Source of the DNA: CF-162 sp040882565
GTDB taxonomy: Bacteria > Chloroflexota > Dehalococcoidia > SM23-28-2 > RBG-16-64-32
Length of the DNA: 64,000 nucleotides
Assembly (NCBI GenBank): GCA_040882565.1
Contig: JBBEAZ010000014.1
Location: 1 to 64,000, forward strand
Reading direction: 5' to 3'
A model generated the notes under the pieces. That model saw only the letters and a program-made list of their open reading frames with translations, was not told where the DNA came from and did no database searches. This document shows positions 51,224 through 60,386 of this stretch, piece after piece (the stretch's first letter is position 1; the number at the start of each line of letters is the position of its first letter). A program made the position numbers and the translations under genes.

Positions 51224-52406
51224 ACTGGCGCGAGGCCTCCGCAGGGAATTTGCCGTCCTTGACGTGCACGTCGAGTTTGTCTTTGCCGTGCACCTGGGAA
51301 ACGCTGGTGATCGCCTGCTTGCCGTCGCGGAGTTGGACGACGGCATAGCCGCGCGCGAGGGTCGCGCGGGGGTCCAGCGAGCCGAGCTGGTTGGCCCAGC
51401 CGGCGATCCGCTCGTCACGGCGTTCGACGGTGCGCTGGACAGCGCTTAGCGCGTGGCGGACGCAGGCGACGACGCGTTCCTGGTGGCGCCTGACGTCGGG
51501 CAAGCCGGTGTGCAGGCGGTGTCCGGCGCGTTCGGTCTCGCCGGCACTCCGTTGGAGGCGGCCGCGGACGTCGATGCCCATCGAAATGGCCATGCCGGCG
51601 ACCTGGCGCGCGATGTCGCGCCGGTCGGGAGCGACCGTTTCGGCAGCGGCGGACGGTGTGGGAGCGCGGACGTCGGCGACGAAGTCGGCGATGGTGAAGT
51701 CAGTCTCGTGGCCGACGGCGGAGACGATGGGGATGGCGGAGGAGAAGATGGCGCGGGCGACGATCTCTTCGTTGAAGGCCCAGAGTTCGTCCATTGAGCC
51801 GCCGCCACGGGCGACGATGATGACGTCGATGTCGCCAGCGCCATTCAGTGCGCGGATGGCTTCGGCGACGCCGACGACCGCGTCGGCGCCCTGCACGGCC
51901 GTTGGGGCGAGGACGACTTCGGCGAGAGGCCAGCGGCGGGTGAGGACGTTGCAGATGTCGTGGAAGACGGCGCCGGACGGGGAGGTGACGACGCCGATGC
52001 GAATGGGGAAAGCGGGCAGCGGGCGTTTGCGCTTGATGGCGAAGAGGCCTTCGGCTTCGAGCTTCTCTTTGAGGCGCTCGAATTCTGCCTGGCGGGCGCC
52101 GACGCCGGCGGGCTGGACGAAGTCGACGAGGATCTGGACGTCGCCGCGGGCTTCGTAAAAGGAGACGTTGCCGTGGGCGAGGACCTGCGCCCCGTTCTCG
52201 AGGGGCATGCCACGGTTGCGGCGCTGGAACATGACGCATTTGAGCTGGAACTGGCCTTCCTTGAGGGTGAAGTAGACGTGACCGGCGGGGGAGCGGCTGA
52301 GGTTGGTGATCTCGCCCTCGACCCACATGTTGGAGAGGCGGAGGTCGCCCTCAAGGAGTTCCTTGAGGTAGCGGCAGACGTGGGATACGGAGTAGGCGTC
52401 AAGCAT
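51213..52406 (-). CDS. xseA: Exodeoxyribonuclease VII large subunit
   Basis: A 397-residue protein. The N-terminal OB fold includes NMWVEGEITNLSRSPAGHVYFTLKEGQFQLKCVMF, and the catalytic domain has RIGVVTSPSGAVFHDICNVL, IIVARGGGSMDELWAFNEE and SAVGHETDFTIADFVADVRAPTPSAAAE. The C-terminal coil is typical. Hydrolyses single-stranded DNA from both ends. Overlaps xseB. Confidence 0.96.
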   Translation of the reverse strand: MLDAYSVSHVCRYLKELLEGDLRLSNMWVEGEITNLSRSPAGHVYFTLKEGQFQLKCVMFQRRNRGMPLENGAQVLAHGNVSFYEARGDVQILVDFVQPAGVGARQAEFERLKEKLEAEGLFAIKRKRPLPAFPIRIGVVTSPSGAVFHDICNVLTRRWPLAEVVLAPTAVQGADAVVGVAEAIRALNGAGDIDVIIVARGGGSMDELWAFNEEIVARAIFSSAIPIVSAVGHETDFTIADFVADVRAPTPSAAAETVAPDRRDIARQVAGMAISMGIDVRGRLQRSAGETERAGHRLHTGLPDVRRHQERVVACVRHALSAVQRTVERRDERIAGWANQLGSLDPRATLARGYAVVQLRDGKQAITSVSQVHGKDKLDVHVKDGKFPAEASRQYGF

Positions 52407-52574
52407 GGAGGGAGGAACAGGGGACTGGGAACATGGAACACGGACTGGTTCGGCTCACGGGAATATTGTAACGGCGAGGTGTGGTCAGGTGCTGCGGGGC
52501 GTTGGCACTATCGGGCTAGTGCGCATGGTGTACGTGCCCCTCACCCATTCGTGAGCCTCAGGGTGAGCGGGTCG

Positions 52575-52856
52575 TCACGCGTATGATTCGCCTTCGCGAG
52601 CGAACCTCGCGCGCCCTTGATCGGTGAGCCGATATCGGCCTCGACTTACCCACGCCGTGTCGCCTGCTTTCCTCATGTTGGATATGACGCTCCGCGTCAC
52701 GTGTTGGTACGCCGGTCGTCCGCCCCATTTGGTCGCGCGCCGGTCGCTGTCTTCCAGCGGGAAGTTTTTGTCGAGCCGGACGTAGATCGCCTGCAAATCC
52801 GCTTCACCCTGGGAGTGGGCGAGTATTTCGCTGATGGCGTATTCCCAGCGGAACAT
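52575..52856 (-). CDS. Small winged-helix-like protein
   Basis: A 93-residue protein: EYAISEILAHSQGEADLQAIYVRLDKNF, then AYQHVTRSVISNMRKAGDTAWVSRGRYRLTDQGRARF. The second half looks like the helix-wing of a winged helix, similar to N-terminal domains of Mrr-like proteins. It may bind DNA, but no catalytic domain is attached. It starts 12 bases after efp. The 168 bases downstream show no gene. Confidence 0.55.
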   Translation of the reverse strand: MFRWEYAISEILAHSQGEADLQAIYVRLDKNFPLEDSDRRATKWGGRPAYQHVTRSVISNMRKAGDTAWVSRGRYRLTDQGRARFAREGESYA

Positions 52857-52868
52857 GTCTAATGCACC

Positions 52869-53432
52869 TTACTTGCTGGCGCGTTCGAGGTATTCGCCGG
52901 TGCGGGTGTCGATTTTGAGCTTATCGCCGGTGTTGATGAAGAGGGGGACGGTGACGCTGATGCCGGTCTGGAGCTTGGCGGGCTTGGTGCCGCCCTGGGC
53001 GGTGTCGCCGCGGACCCAGGGGTCGGTCTCGGTGACTTCGAGTTCTACGGCGGCGGGGAGTTCGATGCCGACGGCTTCGTCGTCGTACATGAGGAGGTTG
53101 CAGGTGCTGTTCTCGGTGAGGTAGTTCATCGCGTCGCCGAGCCTGTCGGTGTTGACGGGGAACTGATCGTAGGTCTCGGTGTTCATGAAGTAGTGGAGGT
53201 CGCCTTCGGAGTACAGGTACTGGGCTTCGGAGCGCTCCACGCGGGCGCGCTGGAAGCGGGCGTCGCTTTGCGACGACTTGTCGATGATGTGGCCGGCGCG
53301 GATGTCGCGCAGCTTCATGCGGACCTGGGCGCTGCCACGGCCCATCTTGATGTGATCGACTTCGATGACGGAGTACAAAGTGCCGTCGATTTCGATTGTG
53401 GTGCCCCTACGGAGCCCGCTGGCCTCGATCAT
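52869..53432 (-). CDS. efp: Elongation factor P
   Basis: A 187-residue three-domain EF-P: ASGLRRGTTIEIDGTLYSVIEVDHIKMGRGSAQVRMKLRDI, YLYSEGDLHYFMNTETYDQF, and the C-terminal VTVPLFINTGDKLKIDTRTGEYLERA. It rescues ribosomes at polyproline. The tip of the domain I loop, normally PGKG, reads MGRG, with Arg32 where the modified Lys/Arg sits. No modification gene (epmA, earP or ymfI type) is seen nearby. Confidence 0.95.
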   Translation of the reverse strand: MIEASGLRRGTTIEIDGTLYSVIEVDHIKMGRGSAQVRMKLRDIRAGHIIDKSSQSDARFQRARVERSEAQYLYSEGDLHYFMNTETYDQFPVNTDRLGDAMNYLTENSTCNLLMYDDEAVGIELPAAVELEVTETDPWVRGDTAQGGTKPAKLQTGISVTVPLFINTGDKLKIDTRTGEYLERASK

Positions 53433-53486
53433 GAGTTCCTCGTTCGTGTTTCGTGTTTGTGGGTGGGGTTTGAGCCCCGAGATAGG

Positions 53487-53966
53487 TTAACCGGTGGCGT
53501 CGTGATGTGTCACGCCGTCGAGTTCGTTGAGGATGCGCCAGAGGCACTCGTCGTCGAAGGGACCTGCGTGGATTTCGTCGTGGAGGCGCTCGTACGTGAG
53601 GTAGAGGAGGTCGCGGAGGGCCACGCGCTGGGGTTCGTCGAGGGTGTGCAGGCGGTTCTGGATGTGAAAGAGGACGTCGCCGACGTTGTAGTGCTCGCCA
53701 GAGCGGGGAAGGTAACGGAGGATGCCCGGCGCGAGGTAGTGGAACGCTTCCTCGGTCAGGAAAGCGACGGGGAGTGTTTCGAAGGGGTCGGTGAGGGCAG
53801 CGAATGATTTGGGGGTGTGTTGCTGGAAGAAGGCGTCGGTTTCCGAGCACTCGCAGCAATGTGTGTGATTGGTGAAGTGTTCGGGCCGGGGTGCGTCGCC
53901 GAAGGCGGCGTCGATTGCCGAAAATGCGGCTGCCCAAGCGGGGTCGCTGGAAGTGGCAGGGATCAT
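53487..53966 (-). CDS. Hypothetical protein, DUF6714-like
   Basis: A 159-residue protein: FGDAPRPEHFTNHTHCCECSETDAFFQQHTP, then FLTEEAFHYLAPGILRYL and a helical C-terminus with VALRDLLYLTYERLHDEI. The HTHCCECSET cluster and overall length match a family of unknown function (annotated DUF6714 elsewhere, from memory). No transmembrane segment or signal. It lies 54 bases downstream of nothing obvious; the preceding intergenic stretch holds the repeat element. Confidence 0.6.
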   Translation of the reverse strand: MIPATSSDPAWAAAFSAIDAAFGDAPRPEHFTNHTHCCECSETDAFFQQHTPKSFAALTDPFETLPVAFLTEEAFHYLAPGILRYLPRSGEHYNVGDVLFHIQNRLHTLDEPQRVALRDLLYLTYERLHDEIHAGPFDDECLWRILNELDGVTHHDATG

Positions 53967-54111
53967 GGCTGGTGTCTAGTTAGACGTTGAGTTTCGGGGC
54001 GTGTGACATGACACTTACGTTTCGGTCATCGCATGCTTGTCATCGTGGGTTGCTGTTTGGCGGGGCCAGGCCCGGCGAGCGGCGTCTGCCCGCGTCTCGC
54101 TGGCGCGTGAC

Positions 54112-54190
54112 TCCCCACCCCACCCCACAAAATGAAGGGCTTTCGGGGGACACCCCCGAACCCCCGGCAGCGTCCACCGCTGCACCTCAG
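54112..54190 (+). repeat. Dispersed double-hairpin repeat, copy 2
   Basis: Same order as copy 1 at 23004: C-rich CCCCACCC start, ACAAAAT, TTCGGGGG-ACA-CCCCCGAA (54142-54160) and GCAGCG...CGCTGC (54167-54183), then ACCT. The first stem differs from copy 1 by paired changes that keep all base pairs. It occupies the 322-base gap 53967-54288 between two minus-strand genes; nothing else is recognisable in that gap. Confidence 0.7.
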
Positions 54191-54288
54191 CATTGAGGGT
54201 CATGCGTGCGTTGAAGGGGTAAGGCGTGTAGCTGGGGCGCGCGTTCGCACCCTTGGCATGTGGGGTCGTTATTTGCCTGCACGATGGG

Positions 54289-55407
54289 TTACCCCGCTAG
54301 CTTCGGGGCGTGTGACATCACGCGTACCTTGCCGTCCTCGATGACGCACTGGTCTTCGATGCGGACGCCGCCCCATCCGGGGATGTAGATGCCGGGTTCG
54401 ACGGTGATGATCATACCGTCGAGGAGTTCGTTCTTGGCAGTCCGTCCGATCTGAGGGGCTTCGTGGATCTGGAGGCCGACGCCGTGGCCGAGGCCGTGGC
54501 CGAAGTTCTCGCCGTAACCTGCTTCGGCGATGACGTTGTGGGCGAGCATGTGCGCTTCTTCGCCGGTCATGCCGGAGCGGATCAGCTCCTCAGCGGTGAG
54601 CTGAGCAGCGAGGACGATGTCGTAGATCTTTGCGAACTCGGCGTCGCCTTCGCCGCCGCAGACGATCGTGCGGGTGAGGTCTGAGCAGTAGCCGTCGAAG
54701 ATGACGCCCATGTCGATGACGACTGGCTCGCCCTTTTCGATGGCGTGGCCCCGCGGCTGGGCGTGAGGCATCGCGCCGTGGGGGCCGGCAGCGACGATCG
54801 TGGGGAAAGACATGAACTCGGCGCCGTTTTCGCGTGCGTGTTTCTCGATTTCCCAGGCGACCTGACGCTCGGTCCAGCCGGGTTCAAGCTTCGCGGCGAC
54901 GTGCTCGAGGGCCGAGTCGCCAATGTCGACGGCGCGCTGGAGGGCGTCGATCTCGACCGGCTCTTTGATTGCGCGAAGGTCGGAGATGAGCGGCGGCGCG
55001 GAGAGGAGCTTGGGGCGGTCGGCCTCGGGCATGCCGTCGATCGCTTTGCGGACTGCGTTGAGGCCGTCGACGGAGAGGTCCTTCGGTTCGAAGCCGATGC
55101 GCTTGGCGCTGAGGCCAGCTTCGCCGGCCAGGTCGGGGAACCAGCGTTCGAGGCCAGCGATGAAGCGGAACGGCTGGAAGGTGGGGCATTCCTTCTCGAC
55201 CTGCTCGAGGTAACGGAAGTCGACGGCGATGAAGGCGCGCTCGGTGGTGACGAGCACCCAGCCGGTTGAGCCGGTGAAGCCGCTGATGTAGCGGCGGTTG
55301 GCGCCGCTAACGTGGAAGATGTCCTCGACGGGGCAGCCGACGAGGAAGCCGCCGAGGTCGTGCTCGGCCATCTTCTCGCGCAGGCGTTGGACGCGGGCGG
55401 CGGTCAT
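54289..55407 (-). CDS. Xaa-Pro aminopeptidase/dipeptidase (M24)
   Basis: A 372-residue pita-bread metallopeptidase. Creatinase-like N-terminal domain (1-130), then metal ligands in DMGVIFDGYCSDLTRT (two Asp), HGLGHGVGLQIHE (His), TVEPGIYIP (Glu) and GVRIEDQCVI (Glu). It cleaves N-terminal residues before proline. PepP- versus PepQ-type cannot be settled from the sequence. Overlaps aroQ by four bases, a common pairing in bacteria (aroQ-pepP-efp). Confidence 0.92.
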   Translation of the reverse strand: MTAARVQRLREKMAEHDLGGFLVGCPVEDIFHVSGANRRYISGFTGSTGWVLVTTERAFIAVDFRYLEQVEKECPTFQPFRFIAGLERWFPDLAGEAGLSAKRIGFEPKDLSVDGLNAVRKAIDGMPEADRPKLLSAPPLISDLRAIKEPVEIDALQRAVDIGDSALEHVAAKLEPGWTERQVAWEIEKHARENGAEFMSFPTIVAAGPHGAMPHAQPRGHAIEKGEPVVIDMGVIFDGYCSDLTRTIVCGGEGDAEFAKIYDIVLAAQLTAEELIRSGMTGEEAHMLAHNVIAEAGYGENFGHGLGHGVGLQIHEAPQIGRTAKNELLDGMIITVEPGIYIPGWGGVRIEDQCVIEDGKVRVMSHAPKLAG

Positions 55408-55844
55408 TTCTTGTCCTTGAGCATGCCGAGGAGTGATTCGAGAGCGGTGATGTAGCCGCGCCAGCCGAGGCCGGCGACCTGGGCGACGGCGATGTCGGCG
55501 AGGACTGAGTGGTGGCGGAACTCCTCACGGGCGTGGACGTTCGAGATGTGGACTTCGACGAAGGGCTTCTGGATAGCCTCGAAGGCGTCGCGGATGGCCA
55601 GGCTGTAGTGGGTGAAGGCGCCGGCGTTGATGAGGATCCCGTCGGCGCCGGGGGCGTTGGCCTGGATGAAGTCGATGATTGCGCCTTCGGAGTTCGATTG
55701 GAAGGGGACGATCTCGGCGTCAAGCTCCTTCGCGCGGGCGGTCACCCGGCCGACGATGTCGTCGAGAGTTGTCTTGCCGTAGACCTCGGGGTTGCGGGTG
55801 CCGAGGAGGTTGAGGTTGGGGCCGTTGATCAGCAGGATTCGCAT
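55404..55844 (-). CDS. aroQ: 3-dehydroquinate dehydratase, type II
   Basis: A 146-residue shikimate-pathway enzyme. INGPNLNLLGTRNPEVYG holds the catalytic Arg/Tyr loop. FQSNSEGAIIDFI, INAGAFTHYSLAIRDA and EVHISNVHAREEFRHHS are the remaining signatures. The dodecameric dehydratase gives 3-dehydroshikimate. Together with pepP and efp it forms a frequently seen cluster. Confidence 0.95.
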   Translation of the reverse strand: MRILLINGPNLNLLGTRNPEVYGKTTLDDIVGRVTARAKELDAEIVPFQSNSEGAIIDFIQANAPGADGILINAGAFTHYSLAIRDAFEAIQKPFVEVHISNVHAREEFRHHSVLADIAVAQVAGLGWRGYITALESLLGMLKDKK

Positions 55845-55895
55845 GGTTCTAGGTTACCCCGGCGGGTCCGTAGCGGACAGGTTGTAGGTTTGGCG

Positions 55896-56843
55896 TTACA
55901 GGGTCTGGCGTCTGCGCTTGCGGGCGCTGTCTTCGAGGCGTTTGCGGGAGATCTCGGCCAGTTTCTCGCGGGCCTGGTTCATGGTTTCGCGTTGGCGTTC
56001 TTCGGTGACGTGGGTGTAGATCTGGGTGGTCTGGGCGCTGGCGTGGCCCAGTAGCTCCTGGACGACGCGGAGGTCGGCGCCGCCGTCGAGGAGGTGGGTG
56101 GCGAAGGAATGGCGCAGGAGGTGCGGCCAGACGTGAGTAGCGAGGCCAGCCTTGAGGGCGTGGCGGCGGACGATGTTCTGCACGGAACGGCCAGAGAGGC
56201 GGGTGCCGTCGCGGTTGACGAAGAGCGCGGTCTCGGGGCCGGTGACGAGCTTCGGGCGGGCAGTCGAGAGGTAGCGACGCACGGCGTCTTCGGCGGGCTC
56301 GCCAAGGAGCACCATGCGCTCCTTGTTGCCCTTGCCGCGAACGACGACGGTGCGCTCGTCGAGGTCGATCTGACGGATGTCGAGGCCGACGATCTCGCTG
56401 AGGCGGACTCCGGAGGCGTACATCAGCTCGAGGATGGCGCGGTTGCGGACGCTCAGTGGGGTGGTCTCGTTGGCGGACTCGAGGAGGGCGCTGAGGTCGT
56501 TGAGCGACAGGATTGTTGGCAGCTTGCGTTCACGCTTGGGGGCGATGAGGCCGATGAGCGGGGACGCTTCGAGCTTGCCCTCGCGCAGGAGGAACTTGTA
56601 GAAGCTGCGGATGGTGCTCACTTTGCGGGTGAGGCTGGCGGTGGCCATGCCGGAGTTCTTGAGAGCGCCGAGGTAGCGCCGGGCCATAATGCGGTCCGCG
56701 TCCAGAACGGCGACCTCTTCTTCGTCTTCGAGGTAGCGCGCGAAGTGGAGGAGGTCCGTGCGGTAGTTACGCAAGGTGAGCGGCGATAGGTTTTTCTCAG
56801 CGACGAGGTAGCGGACGTAGGCGTCGAGGAGTTCTTCCATCAT
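55896..56843 (-). CDS. xerD: Tyrosine recombinase XerD-type
   Basis: A 315-residue integrase. N-terminal SAM-like domain (1-90: YVRYLVAEKNLSPLTLRNYRTDLLHFARYL), and the catalytic residues are readable: Arg in MYASGVRLSEIVG, His-x-x-Arg in LLRHSFATHLLDGGADLRVVQELLGHAS (with the second His) and Tyr in QIYTHV. It resolves chromosome dimers at dif with FtsK. It is in a housekeeping run and not accompanied by phage genes, so it is chromosomal Xer. Only one Xer-type gene is seen in the window. Confidence 0.88.
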   Translation of the reverse strand: MMEELLDAYVRYLVAEKNLSPLTLRNYRTDLLHFARYLEDEEEVAVLDADRIMARRYLGALKNSGMATASLTRKVSTIRSFYKFLLREGKLEASPLIGLIAPKRERKLPTILSLNDLSALLESANETTPLSVRNRAILELMYASGVRLSEIVGLDIRQIDLDERTVVVRGKGNKERMVLLGEPAEDAVRRYLSTARPKLVTGPETALFVNRDGTRLSGRSVQNIVRRHALKAGLATHVWPHLLRHSFATHLLDGGADLRVVQELLGHASAQTTQIYTHVTEERQRETMNQAREKLAEISRKRLEDSARKRRRQTL

Positions 56844-56892
56844 CAGTACAACGCGGGTGGAGTGCGGGAGGTTTGCGAGCGATGCGCGGGTG

Positions 56893-59172
56893 TCAGGAGA
56901 CCTGAACGGGTTCAGGGGTGGCTTCCGGCGCGGGCCCGCGCCAGTCGCATTCGGTGCATTTGGCCGTGTTGTCTTTGTCGGCGACGATTAGCTTGCCGCA
57001 GTTCGGGCAGGGCTGGGGGAAGGGGCGTGTCCAGGAGGTGAATTCGCACTTCGGGTAGTTGGCGCAACCGTAGAAGGTGCGACCGCGCTTGGTGCGGCGC
57101 TCGACGACGTCGCCGCCATCGACCGGGCACTTCACCCCGGTGCCTTTGGTCATTTGTTTCTTGCCCTTGCATTCGGGGTAGCGGCTGCAGGCCATGAACT
57201 TGCCGAAGCGACCGCTGCGGATGACCATTGGAGTGCCGCACTCAGGGCACGGCTCGTCGGTCAGCTGCGGCCCCTCCTGTTGCTCTTCGCCCTCGAGCCC
57301 GCGGGTACCTTTGCACTCGGGGAAGCGAGTGCAGGCGAGGAAGCGGCCTCGGCGTCCCCAGCGGATGATCATCGGCGCCTCGCACTCGGGGCACTTCTCG
57401 GTAGTCTCCTGGACTTGCTTTGGCGCGGCTTCCATGGCGCCAGTCAGAGCGGTCTCAAGCGGGTTGTAGATATCGCGGACGACCGGCTGCCATTCGCGCT
57501 CGCCGCTGGCGACTTCGTCCAGCTCATCTTCCATCTGCGCGGTGAAGTCGACGTCGAGGAAGTCGTTGAAGTACTCGACCAGGAGGTCGTTCACGGTCAT
57601 GCCGAGGTCGGTCGGCTTCAGTTGCTTCTTCTCGCGTTCGATATAGCCGCGGTCCTGGATCGTCGACAGGGTCGGCGCATAGGTGCTAGGGCGGCCGATG
57701 CCTTTTTCTTCGAGTATCTTGACGAGCGTCGCCTCGGTGTAGCGTGGGGGCGGCTCCGTGAAGTGCTGCTCCGGGAAGAGGTCTCGCAAAAGCAACGCAT
57801 CGGCGTCGGAGAGCGCGGGCAGCGGGTTGCTGCCAATGTCTTCTTCCTGCTCGTCGTCGCGGGCTTCCTCGTAGACCTGGCGGAAGCCGGCGAAGCGGAG
57901 CTGCGTGTTCGTTGCGCGCAGGAGGAGCGTGTCGTTGCCGCTCGCGGGCTTCGCGTCAATCTCGACCGTGGAGACGTCGAAGAGAGCGTCGGCCATCTGG
58001 CTGGCGACGAAGCGCTGCCAGACGAGCGTGTAGAGGCGCACCTGATCCGGGCTGAGGAATGCGCCCACCTCATCGGGCTCGCGCATGACGGACGTCGGGC
58101 GGATCGCTTCGTGAGCCTCCTGGGCGCCCTTGACCTTACGGGTGTAGACGCGCGGCTTGTCCGGCAGGAACTGCTTCCCGTAGCGGTTGCCGATGTAGTC
58201 GCGCGCCTCGGCCTGAGCTGAGGAGGCGACGTTGGTCGAGTCTGTTCGCATGTAGGTAATGAGACCGGTCTCGCCGCGGGCGCCCAGCTTGATGCCCTCG
58301 TATAGTTGTTGGGCGATGGCCATGGTGCGCTTGGCAGTGTAGCCGAGGCGGCGCGAGGCCTCCTGCTGGAGGGTGCTGGTGATGAACGGCGCGGCCGGGC
58401 GGCGGGTCTGCGTCTTGGTTGCCACTTTGGCGACGGAGTATGACGCCGATTGCAGATCCACGGTCAGCCCTTCGGAGGTTGCACGGTCGGTGATTTCGAG
58501 TTTGTCCTTCTTGTCGGAGTAACCGGCAAGTTTGGCGCGGAAGGACGGTACCGCGCCGGCTTTCTCGAGCAGAGCCTCGATCGTCCAGTACTCCTGAGGG
58601 CGGAAGTTCTGGATCTCGCGCTCACGTTCGACGACGAGCCGCACGGCGACGGACTGCACGCGCCCGGCCGAGAGGCCACGGCGAACCTTGCGCCAGAGGA
58701 ATGGGCTGAGCCGGTAGCCGACGAGCCTGTCGACGACGCGGCGCGCCTGCTGGGCGTCAACGAGCTTCATGTCGATGTCGCGTGGGTGGTCGAAGGCTGC
58801 CTGCACGGCCTCGGGTGTGATTTCGTGGAAGACGACGCGACTCATCGGCAACGAGCGCAGGCCGGCGGCCTCGACGAGGTGCCAAGCGATCGCCTCACCT
58901 TCGCGGTCGGGGTCGGTGGCGAGGAAGACCCGGGATGCCTTAGAGGCGGCGAGCTTGATGTCTTTGATCGTCGCTGCTTTGTCGCGGGGAACTATGTACT
59001 TCGGCTCGAAGCCGTTGTCGACGTCGACGCCGAGGGCCGACTTCGGCAGGTCGCGGACGTGACCGACCGAGGCCTTGACGTCGAACTTGGCGCCGAGGAT
59101 GCGCGATATGGTCCTGGCCTTCGCCGGTGACTCGACGACAACCAGGCTCTTTCCGTTCTTACGTGTTGCCAA
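56893..59172 (-). CDS. topA: DNA topoisomerase I
   Basis: A 759-residue type IA enzyme. TOPRIM domain (SLVVVESPAKARTISRIL to ATDPDREGEAIAWHL), catalytic Tyr in GLITYMRTDSTN (about residue 305), and four C-terminal Cys4 zinc ribbons (CPEC...C, CPECGTP, CPVDGG, CPNCGK). Start is TTG 59172 (MATRKNGK), 14 bases after GGAGG, a weak start in a highly expressed gene. It relaxes negative supercoils. Follows dprA directly. Confidence 0.95.
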   Translation of the reverse strand: MATRKNGKSLVVVESPAKARTISRILGAKFDVKASVGHVRDLPKSALGVDVDNGFEPKYIVPRDKAATIKDIKLAASKASRVFLATDPDREGEAIAWHLVEAAGLRSLPMSRVVFHEITPEAVQAAFDHPRDIDMKLVDAQQARRVVDRLVGYRLSPFLWRKVRRGLSAGRVQSVAVRLVVEREREIQNFRPQEYWTIEALLEKAGAVPSFRAKLAGYSDKKDKLEITDRATSEGLTVDLQSASYSVAKVATKTQTRRPAAPFITSTLQQEASRRLGYTAKRTMAIAQQLYEGIKLGARGETGLITYMRTDSTNVASSAQAEARDYIGNRYGKQFLPDKPRVYTRKVKGAQEAHEAIRPTSVMREPDEVGAFLSPDQVRLYTLVWQRFVASQMADALFDVSTVEIDAKPASGNDTLLLRATNTQLRFAGFRQVYEEARDDEQEEDIGSNPLPALSDADALLLRDLFPEQHFTEPPPRYTEATLVKILEEKGIGRPSTYAPTLSTIQDRGYIEREKKQLKPTDLGMTVNDLLVEYFNDFLDVDFTAQMEDELDEVASGEREWQPVVRDIYNPLETALTGAMEAAPKQVQETTEKCPECEAPMIIRWGRRGRFLACTRFPECKGTRGLEGEEQQEGPQLTDEPCPECGTPMVIRSGRFGKFMACSRYPECKGKKQMTKGTGVKCPVDGGDVVERRTKRGRTFYGCANYPKCEFTSWTRPFPQPCPNCGKLIVADKDNTAKCTECDWRGPAPEATPEPVQVS

Positions 59173-59178
59173 TTTAGC

Positions 59179-60327
59179 TTATGTTCCTCCGCCCGCTGCG
59201 GCGTACTCTGCGCGCACCTCGCGGGCCCTTATGTATGATTTGGCCCCGACCTCGCGGACGAGTCCCTTCAGTTCCATCATAGCCAGAATACTGCTGACCG
59301 TTGTGGTGGGAAGGCCGCTGTCGCGGCAAACATCGTCGATGTGAACCGGCTCTTTCGTTATATGACGCAGGATTTGTGCTTCTGTATCCGTCGCGGGGAC
59401 AAGCGTCTGCATCTCCAGCTGCTGGGGGATCATCGTGAGGTTGAGTTCGCCGAGGATGTCCTCCACACGCTGGACGAGTTTGGCCTCCCCCTTCGCTATC
59501 TTCAGGTTAGTGCCCCGACTCTGCGAGGAAAAGATGCTGCCCGGCACGGCGAAGACGTCGCGGCCCTGGTCCAGCGCGCAGTTCGCGGTGATCAAACCGC
59601 CGCTTTTGACGTCGCCTTCGATCACCAGTACGCCGAGGCTGAGACCGGAGAGGATGCGGTTGCGACGCGGAAAGAAATCGCCGCGAGGCTCAGTACCAAG
59701 AGGCTGTTCGCTGATCAGGGCACCGCGCTCGGCGATGTCGGCGGCCAAGCGTTTGTGCTCCGGCGGGTAGACCATGTCGAGGCCACAAGCCAGCACAGCG
59801 AGCGTCCTTGCGCCGGCGGCAAGCGCTGCGCGATGGGCGACACCGTCGATGCCACGTGCCAGCCCGCTAACGATGCAGACGCCGTTCGCCGCGAGCTGGT
59901 GCGACAGCTCCTCTGCGACCTGGCGACCGTAGGGTGTGGGGCGACGGGTGCCGACGACAGCGACCGCGAGGGCGTCAGCCTCGACGAGCTCGCCGCGCAA
60001 GTAGAGGACAGGCGGTGCGTCGTCGATCTCGCGGAGGATTTTCGGGTAAGCGGCGTCGTCCCAGGTGATCGCGTGGACTCCGGCTTGCTGTAGACGCTCC
60101 ATTTCGGCCTCGGGATCGATTGAGGCGCGATGTTCCGCAATCTTGCGGACGACGCCCTCGCCGACGCCTGTTTCCTTTAGCTCGGAACGGGTGGCGCGCC
60201 AGGCTTCACCGAGCGTGCCGAACCGCGAGATCAGCGCCTGGAAACGGACGCTGCCGAGGCCGGGGATGCGGCTGAAGGCGACCCAGAACGGGGTGTCGGA
60301 TGCGGTCTTAGTGCGTTTGGGGGCCAT
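59179..60327 (-). CDS. dprA: DNA-processing protein DprA
   Basis: A 382-residue protein. The N-terminal helical domain (PFWVAFSRIPGLGSVRFQALISRFG) is followed by the Rossmann core VAVVGTRRPTPYGRQVAEELS, IVSGLARGIDGVAHRAAL and FFPRRNRILSGLS, and a C-terminal winged-helix domain (about 315-365). It loads RecA on incoming single-stranded DNA during transformation. The ATG at 60327 gives MAPKRTKTASD; the open frame upstream is not homologous. dprA-topA-xerD is a conserved order. Confidence 0.93.
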   Translation of the reverse strand: MAPKRTKTASDTPFWVAFSRIPGLGSVRFQALISRFGTLGEAWRATRSELKETGVGEGVVRKIAEHRASIDPEAEMERLQQAGVHAITWDDAAYPKILREIDDAPPVLYLRGELVEADALAVAVVGTRRPTPYGRQVAEELSHQLAANGVCIVSGLARGIDGVAHRAALAAGARTLAVLACGLDMVYPPEHKRLAADIAERGALISEQPLGTEPRGDFFPRRNRILSGLSLGVLVIEGDVKSGGLITANCALDQGRDVFAVPGSIFSSQSRGTNLKIAKGEAKLVQRVEDILGELNLTMIPQQLEMQTLVPATDTEAQILRHITKEPVHIDDVCRDSGLPTTTVSSILAMMELKGLVREVGAKSYIRAREVRAEYAAAGGGT

Positions 60328-60386
60328 CTCAGGCGTGGATGTTAGCACAGGCGTCAACAAAGCGACCGGGGGTAACTGGCACTGAC

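Noticed and set aside
55896..56843. XerD-type recombinase considered as a phage integrase
   Set aside because: It stands in a housekeeping run with topA and dprA, with no attachment sites, tRNA or phage genes nearby, so a chromosomal Xer protein is the better reading.
57154..58221. Plus-strand open frame (about 355 codons) within topA
   Set aside because: Antisense shadow of topoisomerase I; no ribosome site and no domain.
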